Source of the DNA: Streptomyces spiramenti
GTDB taxonomy: Bacteria; Actinomycetota; Actinomycetes; Streptomycetales; Streptomycetaceae
Direction: 5' to 3'
DNA length: 39,355 nucleotides
Assembly (NCBI RefSeq): GCF_012034385.1
Contig: NZ_JAAVJB010000004.1
Coordinates: 25,247-64,601, forward strand
Numbering within the stretch: position 1 is the stretch's first letter; each line of letters opens with the position of its first letter. Shown here in pieces: positions 27,253-35,829 of this stretch. Both the position numbers and the translations under genes were made by a program. The notes beneath the pieces were generated by a model. The model was not told the origin of the DNA. It did no database searches and was given only the letters and a program-made list of their open reading frames with translations.

Positions 27253-27549
27253 TCACCCATTCGGCGGCGAGGCGGTCCGCGCCGGGTCCGGTACGTTCCT
27301 GAGCGACAGGGAGACCTGTTCGTGGAGGAAGCAGATGTTGACGACACGGGCGCGGACCTGCTGGCCGACCGAGAGTTTCTCCGAGGGGTGGCCGAGACGA
27401 CGGGTCGACAGTTCAGGAATGTTGATCTTGGCCTCGAAGCCGCCGAGGTCGACGAAGGTGACGCCGAAGTCGGCGATGCGGGTCACGGTGCCGGTGACGA
27501 TGTCGTCGAGGTGAAGGGTCTTCAGGAAGGCCGAGTCGCGTTCAGGCAT
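27253..27549 (-). CDS. small S1 RNA-binding domain protein
   Basis: A 98-residue protein made almost entirely of one S1 domain. GTVTRIADFGVTFVDLGGFEAK and IPELSTRR resemble the S1 fold's beta strands, and LSVGQQVRARVVNICFLHEQVSLSLR matches its last three strands. Single-domain S1 proteins bind RNA or act on ribosomes. The start ATG 27549 has only a weak upstream signal. It lies 74 bp before the stop of copy 2 (convergent). Confidence 0.8.
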   Translation of the reverse strand: MPERDSAFLKTLHLDDIVTGTVTRIADFGVTFVDLGGFEAKINIPELSTRRLGHPSEKLSVGQQVRARVVNICFLHEQVSLSLRNVPDPARTASPPNG

Positions 27550-27771
27550 GCCGTAGGCGTAGGGGAGCGGCGCGTGGTCAGTATCCCGTGTGCGGGGGTG
27601 CTGCTGCTGTCACGGGCGCTGTCGCAGCCGAACTCGTGGTTCCTCCGTGCCTCGCCCGGTGGCAGTTCCGTGTGAGCGCGCGGTGTCGTTGGTGTCGCCG
27701 CAGGGGAGCGTGGCCGTGGGGCGGCGTCCGGCGGTGGTGAACCGGGGGTCGGAGCGCCTTGTGGGGCGTGT

Positions 27772-27785
27772 GTTCCACGTGAAAC
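27772..27785. promoter_or_regulatory. parS: parS-like ParB-binding site, one mismatch
   Basis: GTTCCACGTGAAAC differs from the 14-bp parS consensus at one base. Such single-mismatch sites are bound by ParB in Streptomyces. It is 26 kb from the exact site at 1692, though the transposon accounts for 8.7 kb of that distance. Confidence 0.75.
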
Positions 27786-27805
27786 ATCGCTCCCTCATAA
27801 CGCGT

Positions 27806-27842
27806 GGAAGGGGCGCCACGCCTTCCGGCGGGCGCCCCTTCC
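27806..27842 (-). terminator. hairpin terminator downstream of tRNA-Ser
   Basis: GGAAGGGGCGCC (27806-27817) pairs with GGCGCCCCTTCC (27831-27842) in a 12-bp perfect stem with a 13-nt loop. It follows the 3' end of the minus-strand tRNA by 24 nt. Confidence 0.8.
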
Positions 27843-27866
27843 GGGCTGGTGTACTGCTCACCTCGG

Positions 27867-27953
27867 CGGAGGCTGTGGGATTTGAACCCACGGTGACGTT
27901 GCCGCCACGACGGTTTTCAAGACCGTTCCCTTAGGCCGCTCGGGCAAGCCTCC
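27867..27953 (-). tRNA. tRNA-Ser (anticodon UGA)
   Basis: An 87-nt cloverleaf: acceptor stem GGAGGCT pairs with AGCCTCC; the anticodon stem ACGGT/ACCGT holds the loop CTTGAAA with anticodon TGA. A long variable arm follows (CGTGGCGGCAACGTCACCG, class II, as expected for serine), and the T loop is GTTCAAATC. The discriminator is G. CCA is not encoded. Reads UCA-type serine codons. Confidence 0.96.
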
Positions 27954-28025
27954 CCGTGCCGACGGGAGCCGACGGCACTCCGACAGCGTAGCCGCTCCCG
28001 CGAGGCCCCGGGGCCCGCCTCCGGG

Positions 28026-29561
28026 TCATTCCTGGTCGCCGACGCGGGCGTCGAGGGTGATCTCGGTCGTCTGCTCGTTGCCGTCCCGTACGTACGTCAA
28101 CTCCACCGTCTCGCCCGGCTCGTAGGTCCAGATCTCGCTGATGAGGGTGGGGCCGCTGTCGATGACCCGGTCACCGAACTTGATGATGGAGTCGCCGGGG
28201 CGGAGCCCGGCCTCGTCGGCGGGGCCGCCCGGCGTGACGGCTTCGTTGGCCCCTTCTCCCTCGGTGCTGATCTGGGCGCCCCCGGAGCTGGTCTCCGTCA
28301 TTCCCACCGAGACGCCGATGACGGCGTACACCGGTTCGCCGGACTCGATGAGGTCGTTGGCGACGCGCACCGCCTGGTTCACGGGGATCGCGAAGCCCAG
28401 CCCCACGGAGCCGGCCTGCTGCCCCGGTGCGCTGGAGTTCGACTGGATCGCCGAGTTGACGCCGATGACGGCACCCCCGGCGTCCAGGAGTGGCCCGCCG
28501 GAGTTGCCCGGATTGATCGACGCGTCCGTCTGCAGCGCACTCATGTAGGACGACCGACCACCCATGCCGTCGCTGGAGGCGACGGGACGGTTCTTGGCGC
28601 TGACGATCCCGGTGGTGACGGTGCCCGAGAGCCCGTACGGAGCGCCGATCGCCACGGTCGTGTCCCCGACGACGACATCGTCGGAGTTTCCCACGGGGAG
28701 CGGCTGGAGGTCGCGGTCACCCGAGTCCACCAGGCGCAGCACGGCGATGTCGTACCCCTGCGCCCCGCCGACGAGTTCGGCCTCGTAGCTCTCGCCGTCG
28801 GAGAAGGTGACCGTCAGGCGGCCACTCTGCGAGGCCGATTCGACCACGTGGTTGTTGGTGAGGATGTGGCCTTCCTCGTCGTAGACGAAGCCGGTGCCCG
28901 TGCCCCCTTCGCGGTCGCCCTCCGCCTGGATCGTCACCACGCTGGGGAGCGCGGACTCGGCGATGCCGGCCACCGATTCGGGACTGCGCTCCTGGGTGCC
29001 GCTGCTGCCGTTCGAGCTGTTCACGGTGGAGGTGGCACGGTCGCTGCCCGCGTTGTCCGCGAGGAGGTAGCCGGCCCCACCGCCGATGCCGCCCGCGATC
29101 AGCGTCGCCACCGCGACCGCCGCGAGGAGTCCGCCTCGGCGACGGCGGCGGGGCGGTGGGGCGAAGGTCGCCCAGGGGCCGTCGTGGGGGCCGTGCGGCG
29201 GCGGGGGCGGTGTTCCGCCCGGTGCTGCGCCCCCGGCCGAACCGATGCCCTCGTCGGCGGGGACGGGCGTGCCGGAGTACTGGTGGCCGACTCCGGGGGG
29301 CGTCGGGGGGCCCGCGGCGGTGGAGGTCGAGGCCGGCTGTGTCCCGCCCGGGTGCGGGGCGCCGGTGCCCGGGCCGCCCGCTTCGGGGGCGTGGGCCACC
29401 TGAGGGGGCGAGGAGGGAGGAGCCGCCGGGGGCGGCCCGCCCGGAGCCGCGGCCGGCGGCGGCGGTACGTCGCCCTGCGGCGGAGTGGCGGGCAGCGGCG
29501 GCGTCCGGTGGGGCGGGTCGTTGGGGCCCGGTGTGCCTGCGCTCATGTTTTCGCTGGTCAC
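28026..29561 (-). CDS. HtrA/DegP-like membrane-anchored serine protease with PDZ domain
   Basis: A 511-residue protein. An N-terminal Pro/Gly/Ala-rich disordered cytoplasmic region (1-140) is followed by a transmembrane helix (about 144-168). The trypsin-like domain has the triad His238 (ILTNNHVVES), Asp271 (DIAVLRLV) and Ser354 (NPGNSGGPLLD). A PDZ domain follows (about 395-500, with GGPADEAGLRPGDSIIKFGD). Such proteins degrade misfolded or damaged envelope proteins on the outer face of the membrane. GTG 29561 follows GAGGAG by 7 nt; the frame is open 25 codons further. Divergent from the phosphodiesterase gene. Confidence 0.95.
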   Translation of the reverse strand: MTSENMSAGTPGPNDPPHRTPPLPATPPQGDVPPPPAAAPGGPPPAAPPSSPPQVAHAPEAGGPGTGAPHPGGTQPASTSTAAGPPTPPGVGHQYSGTPVPADEGIGSAGGAAPGGTPPPPPHGPHDGPWATFAPPPRRRRRGGLLAAVAVATLIAGGIGGGAGYLLADNAGSDRATSTVNSSNGSSGTQERSPESVAGIAESALPSVVTIQAEGDREGGTGTGFVYDEEGHILTNNHVVESASQSGRLTVTFSDGESYEAELVGGAQGYDIAVLRLVDSGDRDLQPLPVGNSDDVVVGDTTVAIGAPYGLSGTVTTGIVSAKNRPVASSDGMGGRSSYMSALQTDASINPGNSGGPLLDAGGAVIGVNSAIQSNSSAPGQQAGSVGLGFAIPVNQAVRVANDLIESGEPVYAVIGVSVGMTETSSGGAQISTEGEGANEAVTPGGPADEAGLRPGDSIIKFGDRVIDSGPTLISEIWTYEPGETVELTYVRDGNEQTTEITLDARVGDQE

Positions 29562-29900
29562 AGCTTTCTCCTCAGGTGCACGACAGGGTGGGGACAGACG
29601 CCCCGGTCCAGGCTTGTCCCGCACAGTCTTGCCCACCGTGCGTCAGCCGGAGGTAAGTCCCGCGCGGCTCGGTCCGCCCCCGTCGGGGCGTCCCGTTGCC
29701 GGCCGGCCCGGCGGGGCCGGAGCGTTTCCTGCGGGGGTTCGCGTACCCGGGACGCCCACCGCTACGCGGCGGCCGGGGGTGCGTCGGCTCAGCCGGCGGG
29801 GACCTGCTCCTGCGGTCGCCGTGGCCCCGGCCGCCCGGCCCGGACGGCCGGTGGGGCCCGGCCCGCCCGCTCGGAAGGACGGCGGTGCGACGATACGCGG

Positions 29901-30695
29901 ATGACCGCCGACATCGCTGTGATCGCCCACCGCGGGGCCTCCGAGGACGCCCCCGAACACACCCTCACCGCCTACCGGCAGGCCATCGCGGACGGCTCCG
30001 ATGCGCTGGAGTGCGACGTTCGGATGACGGCCGACGGGCACCTGGTCTGCGTGCACGATCGGCGCGTCAACCGCACCTCGAACGGCAGGGGCGCGGTCTC
30101 CTCCCTCGAACTGGCGGATCTCGACGAGCTGGACTTCGGCTCCTGGAAGGCCCCGGCGGGGGACGAGGAGCGGCCGGACCGGGGGGAGGCGTACGCCCTG
30201 GAGCCGGAGCGCAGCAGGGTGTTGACGTTGGAACGGTTGCTGGAGTTGGTGGCCGAAACTGAACGTCCGGTCGGCCTGGCGATCGAGACCAAGCATCCGA
30301 CGCGCTGGGCGGGGCGGGTCGAGAGCCGCCTGCTGGAGGTGCTCGCGGCCAATCCGGTACCCGGACCGGTCCGGGTGATGAGCTTCTCGGCCCGGTCGCT
30401 CCAGCGGGTGCGCGCCGCGGACCCCGCGCTGGGCACGGTCCAGCTCATGCGGTTCCTGCTGCCGCGTCACCGTGACGGCGGCCTGCCTGCCGGTGCGGAC
30501 ATCGCGGGCCCGAGCGTCCGGGTGCTCCGACGAGACCCCGGGTACGTCGCCAGGGCGCACCGGGCCGGGCATCCCGTGCACGTCTGGACGGTGGACGACC
30601 CGGCCGATGTGGAGTTGTGCGCCCGACTCGGGGTAGACGCGGTGATCACGAATCGGCCCCGCACGGTCCGTGATCAACTTCGCAGACTTGCGTGA
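29901..30695 (+). CDS. glycerophosphodiester phosphodiesterase
   Basis: A 264-residue TIM-barrel enzyme that hydrolyses glycerophosphodiesters to glycerol-3-phosphate and an alcohol. The metal and catalytic residues are visible: H10-R-G-A-S in IAHRGASEDAPEHT, E37-C-D39 and VHD with H52. The C-terminal part has HVWTVDDPADVELCARLGVDAVIT, the usual barrel closure. No signal peptide is seen, so it is cytoplasmic. ATG 29901 lies 5 nt after TACGATAC-like sequence with no strong ribosome binding site; a leaderless start is possible. Confidence 0.93.
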   Translation: MTADIAVIAHRGASEDAPEHTLTAYRQAIADGSDALECDVRMTADGHLVCVHDRRVNRTSNGRGAVSSLELADLDELDFGSWKAPAGDEERPDRGEAYALEPERSRVLTLERLLELVAETERPVGLAIETKHPTRWAGRVESRLLEVLAANPVPGPVRVMSFSARSLQRVRAADPALGTVQLMRFLLPRHRDGGLPAGADIAGPSVRVLRRDPGYVARAHRAGHPVHVWTVDDPADVELCARLGVDAVITNRPRTVRDQLRRLA

Positions 30696-30847
30696 GCAAA
30701 TACTCGGTATGATTTACCGCTTGTGTCGCAATGCGTTCGCCACGTATTCGTTCATTGCGAACTCATCAACGCATCGCTGAGCGACGGTTTCCGGCCGGAG
30801 GCTTCCGGGCATCGAACCTTTGGCGTCAGGCAAAGGAGGTCTCGGGG

Positions 30848-31282
30848 GTGACGTTGGTGGCTACTCAGCAAGCGGCGACAACATCGACCATGTCGGTTCC
30901 CCATGGACCGTCCGGGGTCGGTGCGGCGAGACGGCGGCTCTGCCGGGACCTTAGGGACGGCGGGGCGACGGAGTCGGTGATAGACGACGCGGCGCTGGTG
31001 TTGTCGGAGCTCCTCAGCAACTCGTGCCGTCACGCGCGGGCACTGGCCCACGAAGAGGTGCGGGCGAGCTGGGAGCGCAACGACCGGGGTGACGTGACGA
31101 TCTCCGTCACCGATGGCGGCGGGCCGACGTTGCCCGCGCCCGCGACCCCGTCGGTGACGGCGCGCGGCGGGCGTGGCCTGGCGATCATCCGTTCGCTCGC
31201 CCGGGACTGGGGAGTCCGAGCCGAGGCGTTCCCCGGCCCGGTCACGGTCTGGGCGGTGCTGGCCGGCGAACAGCCGGCCTGA
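30848..31282 (+). CDS. RsbW-like anti-sigma-type histidine-kinase-fold ATPase
   Basis: A 144-residue HATPase_c protein. The N box is LVLSELLSNSCRHA, the G1 motif is DGGGPT, and G2 is GGRGLAII. These single-domain ATP-binding proteins, very numerous in Streptomyces, act as anti-sigma or anti-anti-sigma partner-switch kinases. GTG 30848 is chosen for AAAGGAGG 8 nt upstream; the frame runs open from 30731. It has no visible sigma or antagonist partner next to it. A TATGAT (30708-30713) may be its -10. Confidence 0.85.
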   Translation: MTLVATQQAATTSTMSVPHGPSGVGAARRRLCRDLRDGGATESVIDDAALVLSELLSNSCRHARALAHEEVRASWERNDRGDVTISVTDGGGPTLPAPATPSVTARGGRGLAIIRSLARDWGVRAEAFPGPVTVWAVLAGEQPA

Positions 31283-31769
31283 GTTCCCGCACACGCCCTC
31301 GGCCGGCCGCCGGCCCCGGCCGCGAATGCCACCGCAGGGCGAACCGCCTGGAGGGTGGGACCTTCCCGGGTGATGCGCGCGGCGGGCCAGCGGCACGCGA
31401 CGACCGGCGCCGGCGGCGGCGCCTGCCCCGCCGGCCCGTCGCAGGTGCCAACCCGGTCGCTCCGCGCCGCTCTCGACCGTCCCGAGTGGTGCTCGACCGC
31501 GGTCGTCCGACTGCTCGCGGCGGGCGTCGGCTGCGCCCCGGTCGCCGTCCACCACGGAACGTCCCCCCGGCTCCCGCCGCGCTGCCCGGTGGCGCAGCCC
31601 CGGCAGCTCAGCCCCGGGCGGGGGCCGGGGAGCGGGTGCGGCACCGGGTCCGGTGGGCGGACCGGGCTCCCGCGCCCCTCGGTCCGGGGGGCGAGCAATT
31701 ACAGTCCCCATACCGTCCGACGCGCCGGAACCGGCCGTCACCGTTCCCGAGCAGGAGAGCCGCACTCGC
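31283..31769. other. 487-bp region without a recognisable gene
   Basis: GC-rich sequence between the ATPase gene and the SEC-C protein gene. Open frames here on both strands are shadows of high GC content with biased composition and no family similarity. AGGAGA at 31754 serves the following gene. Confidence 0.5.
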
Positions 31770-32738
31770 ATGGCCAAGAAGCGCCGCCCCCAGACCAAGG
31801 CCACCAAGCCGCAGCTCATCGACGGGGAGGTGCCCGTCGTCGGCGCCCGAGAGCCCTGTCCCTGCGGCTCGCAGCGCCGCTACAAGGCGTGCCACGGGCG
31901 CGCCGCCTCGCAGGCGACGACCGAGCTGGTCCGTCGCCCGTTCGAGGGCCTCTCCGGTGAGGGCGACTGGGTCGCGCTCCGCGAACTGGTCCCTGCCGCG
32001 ACCGTCGAGCTGTCCCTCCGGGACGGGCTTCCCGAGGGCGTGCCCTCGGTGACGCTGGCCACCGTGCTGCCCCTTGCCTGGCCCGCGCTGCGTCGACAGG
32101 ACGGCAGCGTCCTGGTCGCCCTGCAGAACGACACCGCGACCGGCGACCTCAGCCGCGACCTCGCCGACGTGCTGCTGCGGGCCCTGGAGGCCGAGCCGGG
32201 CAACCCCGTCGCCGCGGGGCGCCCCGGTCCGGAGGGGCTGCGGCTCCAGGACGTGCTCGACCCCGAGGCAGCCTTCGAGCCGGTCGTCCACAGCGGTTTC
32301 GAGTTCTGGGTGGAGGCGGCCGACGAGTCGTCCCCGCAGGTGGCCGCCTCGCTGGAGCGGGCGAACGAGGCCGTCATCCCGACGGTCCGGCTCGCCGGCG
32401 TGGACAGCGCCTACTGGTGCGAGGTGCCCGAGAAGAACCACCTGCGGTGGGTCATGCCGCACCCCGAGGAGCAGCTGATCGACGCGCTGGCCCGGCTGCA
32501 CGCCGCCGGTCGGTCCGACCTGGGCGAGGGCACCCGCCTCGTGGGCTCCTTCCGGGCCCACGGGCTGACGGTCCCGGTGTGGGACCTGCCCTCCGCCATG
32601 ACCGCCGCCGACTGCGAGAAGCCGGCCGCGGAGTTCGCGGAGCGGTTGGCCGGGGCACTGGCGGTGACCGAGCCGCTGAGCCCTGCCGAGCGCAGCGCGC
32701 GCAGTGGACTCACGAGCCGTCAGGTCACGCTGAACTAA
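31770..32738 (+). CDS. SEC-C motif protein (DUF5926 type)
   Basis: A 322-residue protein. The basic start MAKKRRPQTKATKPQLIDGE leads to a SEC-C zinc motif: C30-P-C32-G-S-x5-K-A-C41-H42 (EPCPCGSQRRYKACHG). The rest is a mixed soluble domain with acidic and hydrophobic segments ending in TSRQVTLN. SEC-C motifs bind zinc and often occur in proteins that contact SecB, ribosomes or nucleic acids. ATG 31770 follows AGGAGAG. Widespread in actinobacteria; function not established. Confidence 0.85.
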   Translation: MAKKRRPQTKATKPQLIDGEVPVVGAREPCPCGSQRRYKACHGRAASQATTELVRRPFEGLSGEGDWVALRELVPAATVELSLRDGLPEGVPSVTLATVLPLAWPALRRQDGSVLVALQNDTATGDLSRDLADVLLRALEAEPGNPVAAGRPGPEGLRLQDVLDPEAAFEPVVHSGFEFWVEAADESSPQVAASLERANEAVIPTVRLAGVDSAYWCEVPEKNHLRWVMPHPEEQLIDALARLHAAGRSDLGEGTRLVGSFRAHGLTVPVWDLPSAMTAADCEKPAAEFAERLAGALAVTEPLSPAERSARSGLTSRQVTLN

Positions 32739-33191
32739 AGGCATTTGCATTTTCATTGCGTTGTCCACAGGGTCGGAATCGGCCGCCCCGTGCAGTGATT
32801 CCGGTCACAACCAGCCAGGTTCGCTGGGCGGGAGGGGCCTTTCCGGCGTCGCGGGATTTGCGAAACTCACAGGAGTTGTTACGGTCTGAGTGAGCCCGGT
32901 CGCTGGTGCATCCCCCGTCTCCAGCGACCGGGTTCTTCTGCGTCCGGGAACACTTCGGGGCGCCGCCCGGTTCATGGGGCGTCTGACCTGGTCACTTGTC
33001 CTACTCGGGCTCCCCCGGCGTTGCCGTGACCACCTGTGCGCCGCGCTTCCGGACGGGTCCGAGTGCCCCCGGCGCGTGTCCCGGTGACCGGCTGTCGCAC
33101 CGTCAGCGTGTGATCCCGCGTCGCATCGATTTCCACCTGCCCCGCAGCGCGTGGGTTCCACCCGCCGCGGGCGCGCGCATCGGTGGGTGAG
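32739..33191. other. 453-bp intergenic region with a DnaA box and an isolated hairpin
   Basis: No gene is visible. It holds the consensus DnaA box TTGTCCACA at 32761-32769, preceded by an AT-rich stretch (GCATTTGCATTTTCATTG), then the hairpin at 32895-32932 described separately. Confidence 0.6.
32895..32938 (+). terminator. hairpin with T-rich tail, possible terminator or short RNA
   Basis: CCCGGTCGCTGG (32895-32906) pairs perfectly with CCAGCGACCGGG (32921-32932); TTCTTCTG follows. It is 160 nt after the SEC-C gene, so it may terminate that transcript. A promoter-like TTGCGA (32857) and TTACGGT (32879) stand just upstream, so a short independent transcript is also possible. Confidence 0.6.
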
Positions 33192-33911
33192 TCAGGGGCC
33201 TGGGGTGGCCGCCCGTAGCAGGGTGCTGTCCGTTCCGGGTGCCGCCAACTCGGCCGTGGCGGAATAACGCGCCGCCGTCGAGTCGTCGACGGTCGGTGCA
33301 CGGGGCGTCTCGCAGATGCCCCGCGCCTCGGTCGCCGGCACGTCGCAGTGCACCTCGACGCTGCCGCCGCCGGGATCGCGCACGGTCAGTTCGCCCCGTA
33401 GCGGTTCACCCGAGCCGTTGCGGTAGTAGACGCGTGCCCAGGTGTCCGTGCCCTCGGTGACGACGCAGGTGCGCGCCTCCACTCCCCGCGGTGCGCTCAT
33501 GGCCGGGCCGCACTCGGCCTCGGTCGCCCCCGGTCGGTCCGTCGGGTCGGCGTGGCGGTCTGCGGGACTCTCCGTGGCCTTTCCGCCGGGGGCGCTCTTG
33601 GGGCCCGACGGCTGCGCTCCCTCGTCGCCGCGACCCGGCGCCGTGCCGCCCTGGTCGACCTCGGTCTCCGCGGCGCCGGCTTCAGCCCTGTCGCCCTCAC
33701 CGCCGTCCGCCACCTCGTCGCCGTTCCCGTCGGTCCCGGCCTCCCCGTCGGTCCCGGTCGCGGCCGGCGGCGAGGCGTGGAGGTCGTCGGAGTGCTGCGC
33801 GTCGTCCTTGGCGAAGGCGAGCGGCAGTGCCAGGGCGAGTGCGACGGCGCTGGCGACCGCGGTGGTGCGCAGCTCGGAGGTACGGGACGTCGACTCGTGC
33901 ACGAAGGTCAC
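33192..33911 (-). CDS. putative secreted or lipid-face-exposed protein of unknown function
   Basis: A 239-residue protein. Residues 17-34 (AVASAVALALALPLAFAK) form a signal-peptide-like hydrophobic segment. A low-complexity acidic Gly/Asp/Thr linker (about 40-120) follows. A C-terminal part with four Cys (AECGPAMSAPRG, EARTCVVTEG, EVHCDVPATEARGICETPR) could form two disulphides in a small beta domain. Likely exported. The GTG start at 33911 has only a poor upstream signal. No family recognised. Confidence 0.7.
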   Translation of the reverse strand: MTFVHESTSRTSELRTTAVASAVALALALPLAFAKDDAQHSDDLHASPPAATGTDGEAGTDGNGDEVADGGEGDRAEAGAAETEVDQGGTAPGRGDEGAQPSGPKSAPGGKATESPADRHADPTDRPGATEAECGPAMSAPRGVEARTCVVTEGTDTWARVYYRNGSGEPLRGELTVRDPGGGSVEVHCDVPATEARGICETPRAPTVDDSTAARYSATAELAAPGTDSTLLRAATPGP

Positions 33912-34207
33912 CCCCCTGCGGTTGCTGTGTCACTCCCGGTGGACCACACGACGATACCGAGATCGTTCCGCTCATTCCGGGGCGTAGCGGATGTCGTCCC
34001 CCTTGCCGGACACATGTGACCCGCAGGGGTGAGAAAACCGGTGCAGGGGTTTCATCCGTTCGGGTGATGCTGGGAGGTTCCGCCGCACGGGGCGGGATGC
34101 GGCGGGAGGGGCGGCCCGGAGGCGGTGGCCCGTCGCGGAACAGACCGGGCCCGGCGCCGTCGCGGGGACGGGGCCGGGCCCGGGTGCTGCTCGGTGGCGG
34201 TCGGGCG

Positions 34208-34915
34208 TCAGCCCTGGCGACCGGTGCTCCGTCCGCCGGGGGCGAGTCGTTCGGCGGCCACCAGTGCCCGGAGCACGTGCTCCGCCGCCGGCAGTCGGTG
34301 CGGCCGGTGCGCCGGGCCGGGAGCCCGGACCCAGCCGGTGCGGCCGGCGCCGGTCCACGACGGCGGCAGCGTCACATAGCCGCCCGGTCCGTGGAACCGG
34401 AGTGAGGCCGGGAGCCGGCCGGGGGTACCGCCTTCGGCGGCCGGCGCGTCCTCGACCTGTTCGTCGAGCAGGTCGCACAGTGTCTCGCCCAGCTCGGCGA
34501 GGGTGTACGGGGCGACCAGCAGCGTCAGGCGGTCGGGCGTGGCGAGCACGGGGCCGGTGCGCGGCCCCAGCCTGTCGAGCGTGGTCAGGGCGCGGCGACC
34601 CGTCGCGAGCGGCAGGCTCAGCGCGCAGGGCGCGGCGCCGCCGGTCGCGAGCAGGACGGGCGCCGCGGGGCGCGCGTCCCACCACCACTGGATCATCGAG
34701 GGGTCGGCGGTGGCCGCCAGCAGTTCCGGGGTCCCGGGGTGGACCACCGGTGCCGGGCAGCCGGAGCGCCCGCAGAGGCAGTGGCCGTCCAGGCCGGTTC
34801 CGACGCCGGGCAGGACGGGCCAGCCTCGACGCGCGTAGTCCAGCGCGGCGGCGCGTGGCGTACGGCGGGCGCGGTGCTGCTCTCCTTTGTGCTGCTTTCC
34901 GCGGATCTCACGCAT
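34208..34915 (-). CDS. bifunctional primase/polymerase N-terminal domain-like protein
   Basis: A 235-residue protein. AALDYARRGWPVLPGV, CLCGRSGCPAPVVHPGTP and MIQWWWDARPAAPVLLATG resemble the N-terminal region of bifunctional DNA primase/polymerases (archaeo-eukaryotic primase fold). Here the later catalytic part is divergent: I do not see a full set of metal-binding acidic residues, and no helicase domain follows. Streptomyces genomes carry several short stand-alone members. ATG 34915 follows GGAAAGGAA. The role is uncertain. Confidence 0.62.
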   Translation of the reverse strand: MREIRGKQHKGEQHRARRTPRAAALDYARRGWPVLPGVGTGLDGHCLCGRSGCPAPVVHPGTPELLAATADPSMIQWWWDARPAAPVLLATGGAAPCALSLPLATGRRALTTLDRLGPRTGPVLATPDRLTLLVAPYTLAELGETLCDLLDEQVEDAPAAEGGTPGRLPASLRFHGPGGYVTLPPSWTGAGRTGWVRAPGPAHRPHRLPAAEHVLRALVAAERLAPGGRSTGRQG

Positions 34916-35829
34916 CAGCGTTCGTTCCTTTCCCTCGCACCCTGCCGGACCGGCGCAGGGCTGGGCGGACACCATCACGTGGAACACCGAACTCGGTCAT
35001 CACCATCAACGGCGACACGGTTCCCAGCTTGCGGGGCGCCGGGCCTGGCGGACACCTGGCGGACGGTGGCGTTTCGCCGCCGTCCTGGTCCGCGGGTCCG
35101 GTCCCGGCCGTTCCCGCGCTGGTGTGCCCGCCCGCGGTTCATGATTCCGACGGTACCGGCCGGTGCCCGGAGGGCACCGGCGAACCACCCGGTGGAGGCG
35201 GGCCGGCGCGGGCAGCGCGTGGTCGGCGCGCGTCACCGCGCCACCGGCCGTGATGGCGGACCCGGCCGGGGCGTCGTGTCCCGGGACGCTATCGCAATAC
35301 AGGGGGTGCTGCCGCACGCGGCTCCGCACCGCGTGGCCGCTCCGTGCGCCGTGATGAGCTCCGGGGAGCCGACCCTTCCGGCGAGTCGTGCGACGGGTGA
35401 CATCAGGGGTGCGTACGGGACGTTCCGGACAGGGCGCGGGTAGGGCACGGCCACCGGGAACGAGGTGCGCGCCGCGTCGGTGCGGTGCGCGCGACGGGAC
35501 GTCCGGTCGGGTCCCGACCGGCGGCGGCCGACCGCCGGCGTCGTGTCCGTGGCTGCCGCCACCTGCGGCGCACGGGGGTGACGGGTGTGGCGCGCCCCGC
35601 CCGGCCAGAAGTGGTGGCGGCGCCGTGCGTGAGGGGCTTTTCTGCCATTTATCGTGCGCGCGCGGCCTGTCGCCCGGGCCGCTGCCCGGGAGCTGGCCAT
35701 CATCGAGGCCAATCGGACAATGCTGGACATCGCTCCATTCGTGCGTGTACATGTGGAACGTTCCCACCGTGGCCTGCACGACCTGGGGGTTTGCGGTGCC
35801 CTTGCGAGGACAAGACACGGCGGAAGTCG
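34916..35829. other. 914-bp region without a recognisable gene
   Basis: Long gene-free stretch between the divergent primase-like gene and the GAF-SpoIIE gene. It holds a weak parS-like CCATCACGTGGAAC (34972-34985, four mismatches), a TTTATCGT -10-like box at 35648 and the palindrome GGAACGTTCC at 35757-35766, about 65 nt before the GAF-SpoIIE start. Open frames here have the biased composition of high-GC shadows and no family similarity. Confidence 0.5.

Larger units (their letters stand above)
27550..27866. other. intergenic region with parS-like site and tRNA terminator
   Basis: No gene is visible in these 317 bp. It holds the parS-like site at 27772-27785 and the hairpin at 27806-27842 after tRNA-Ser. 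Confidence 0.7.

Noticed and set aside
27867..27953. tRNA-Ser as attachment site of the element
   Set aside because: It lies 1.2 kb beyond the distal end, outside the target duplication, and has no duplicated 3' fragment.
34972..34985. Third parS site CCATCACGTGGAAC
   Set aside because: Four of fourteen positions differ from the consensus, too many for a confident ParB site.
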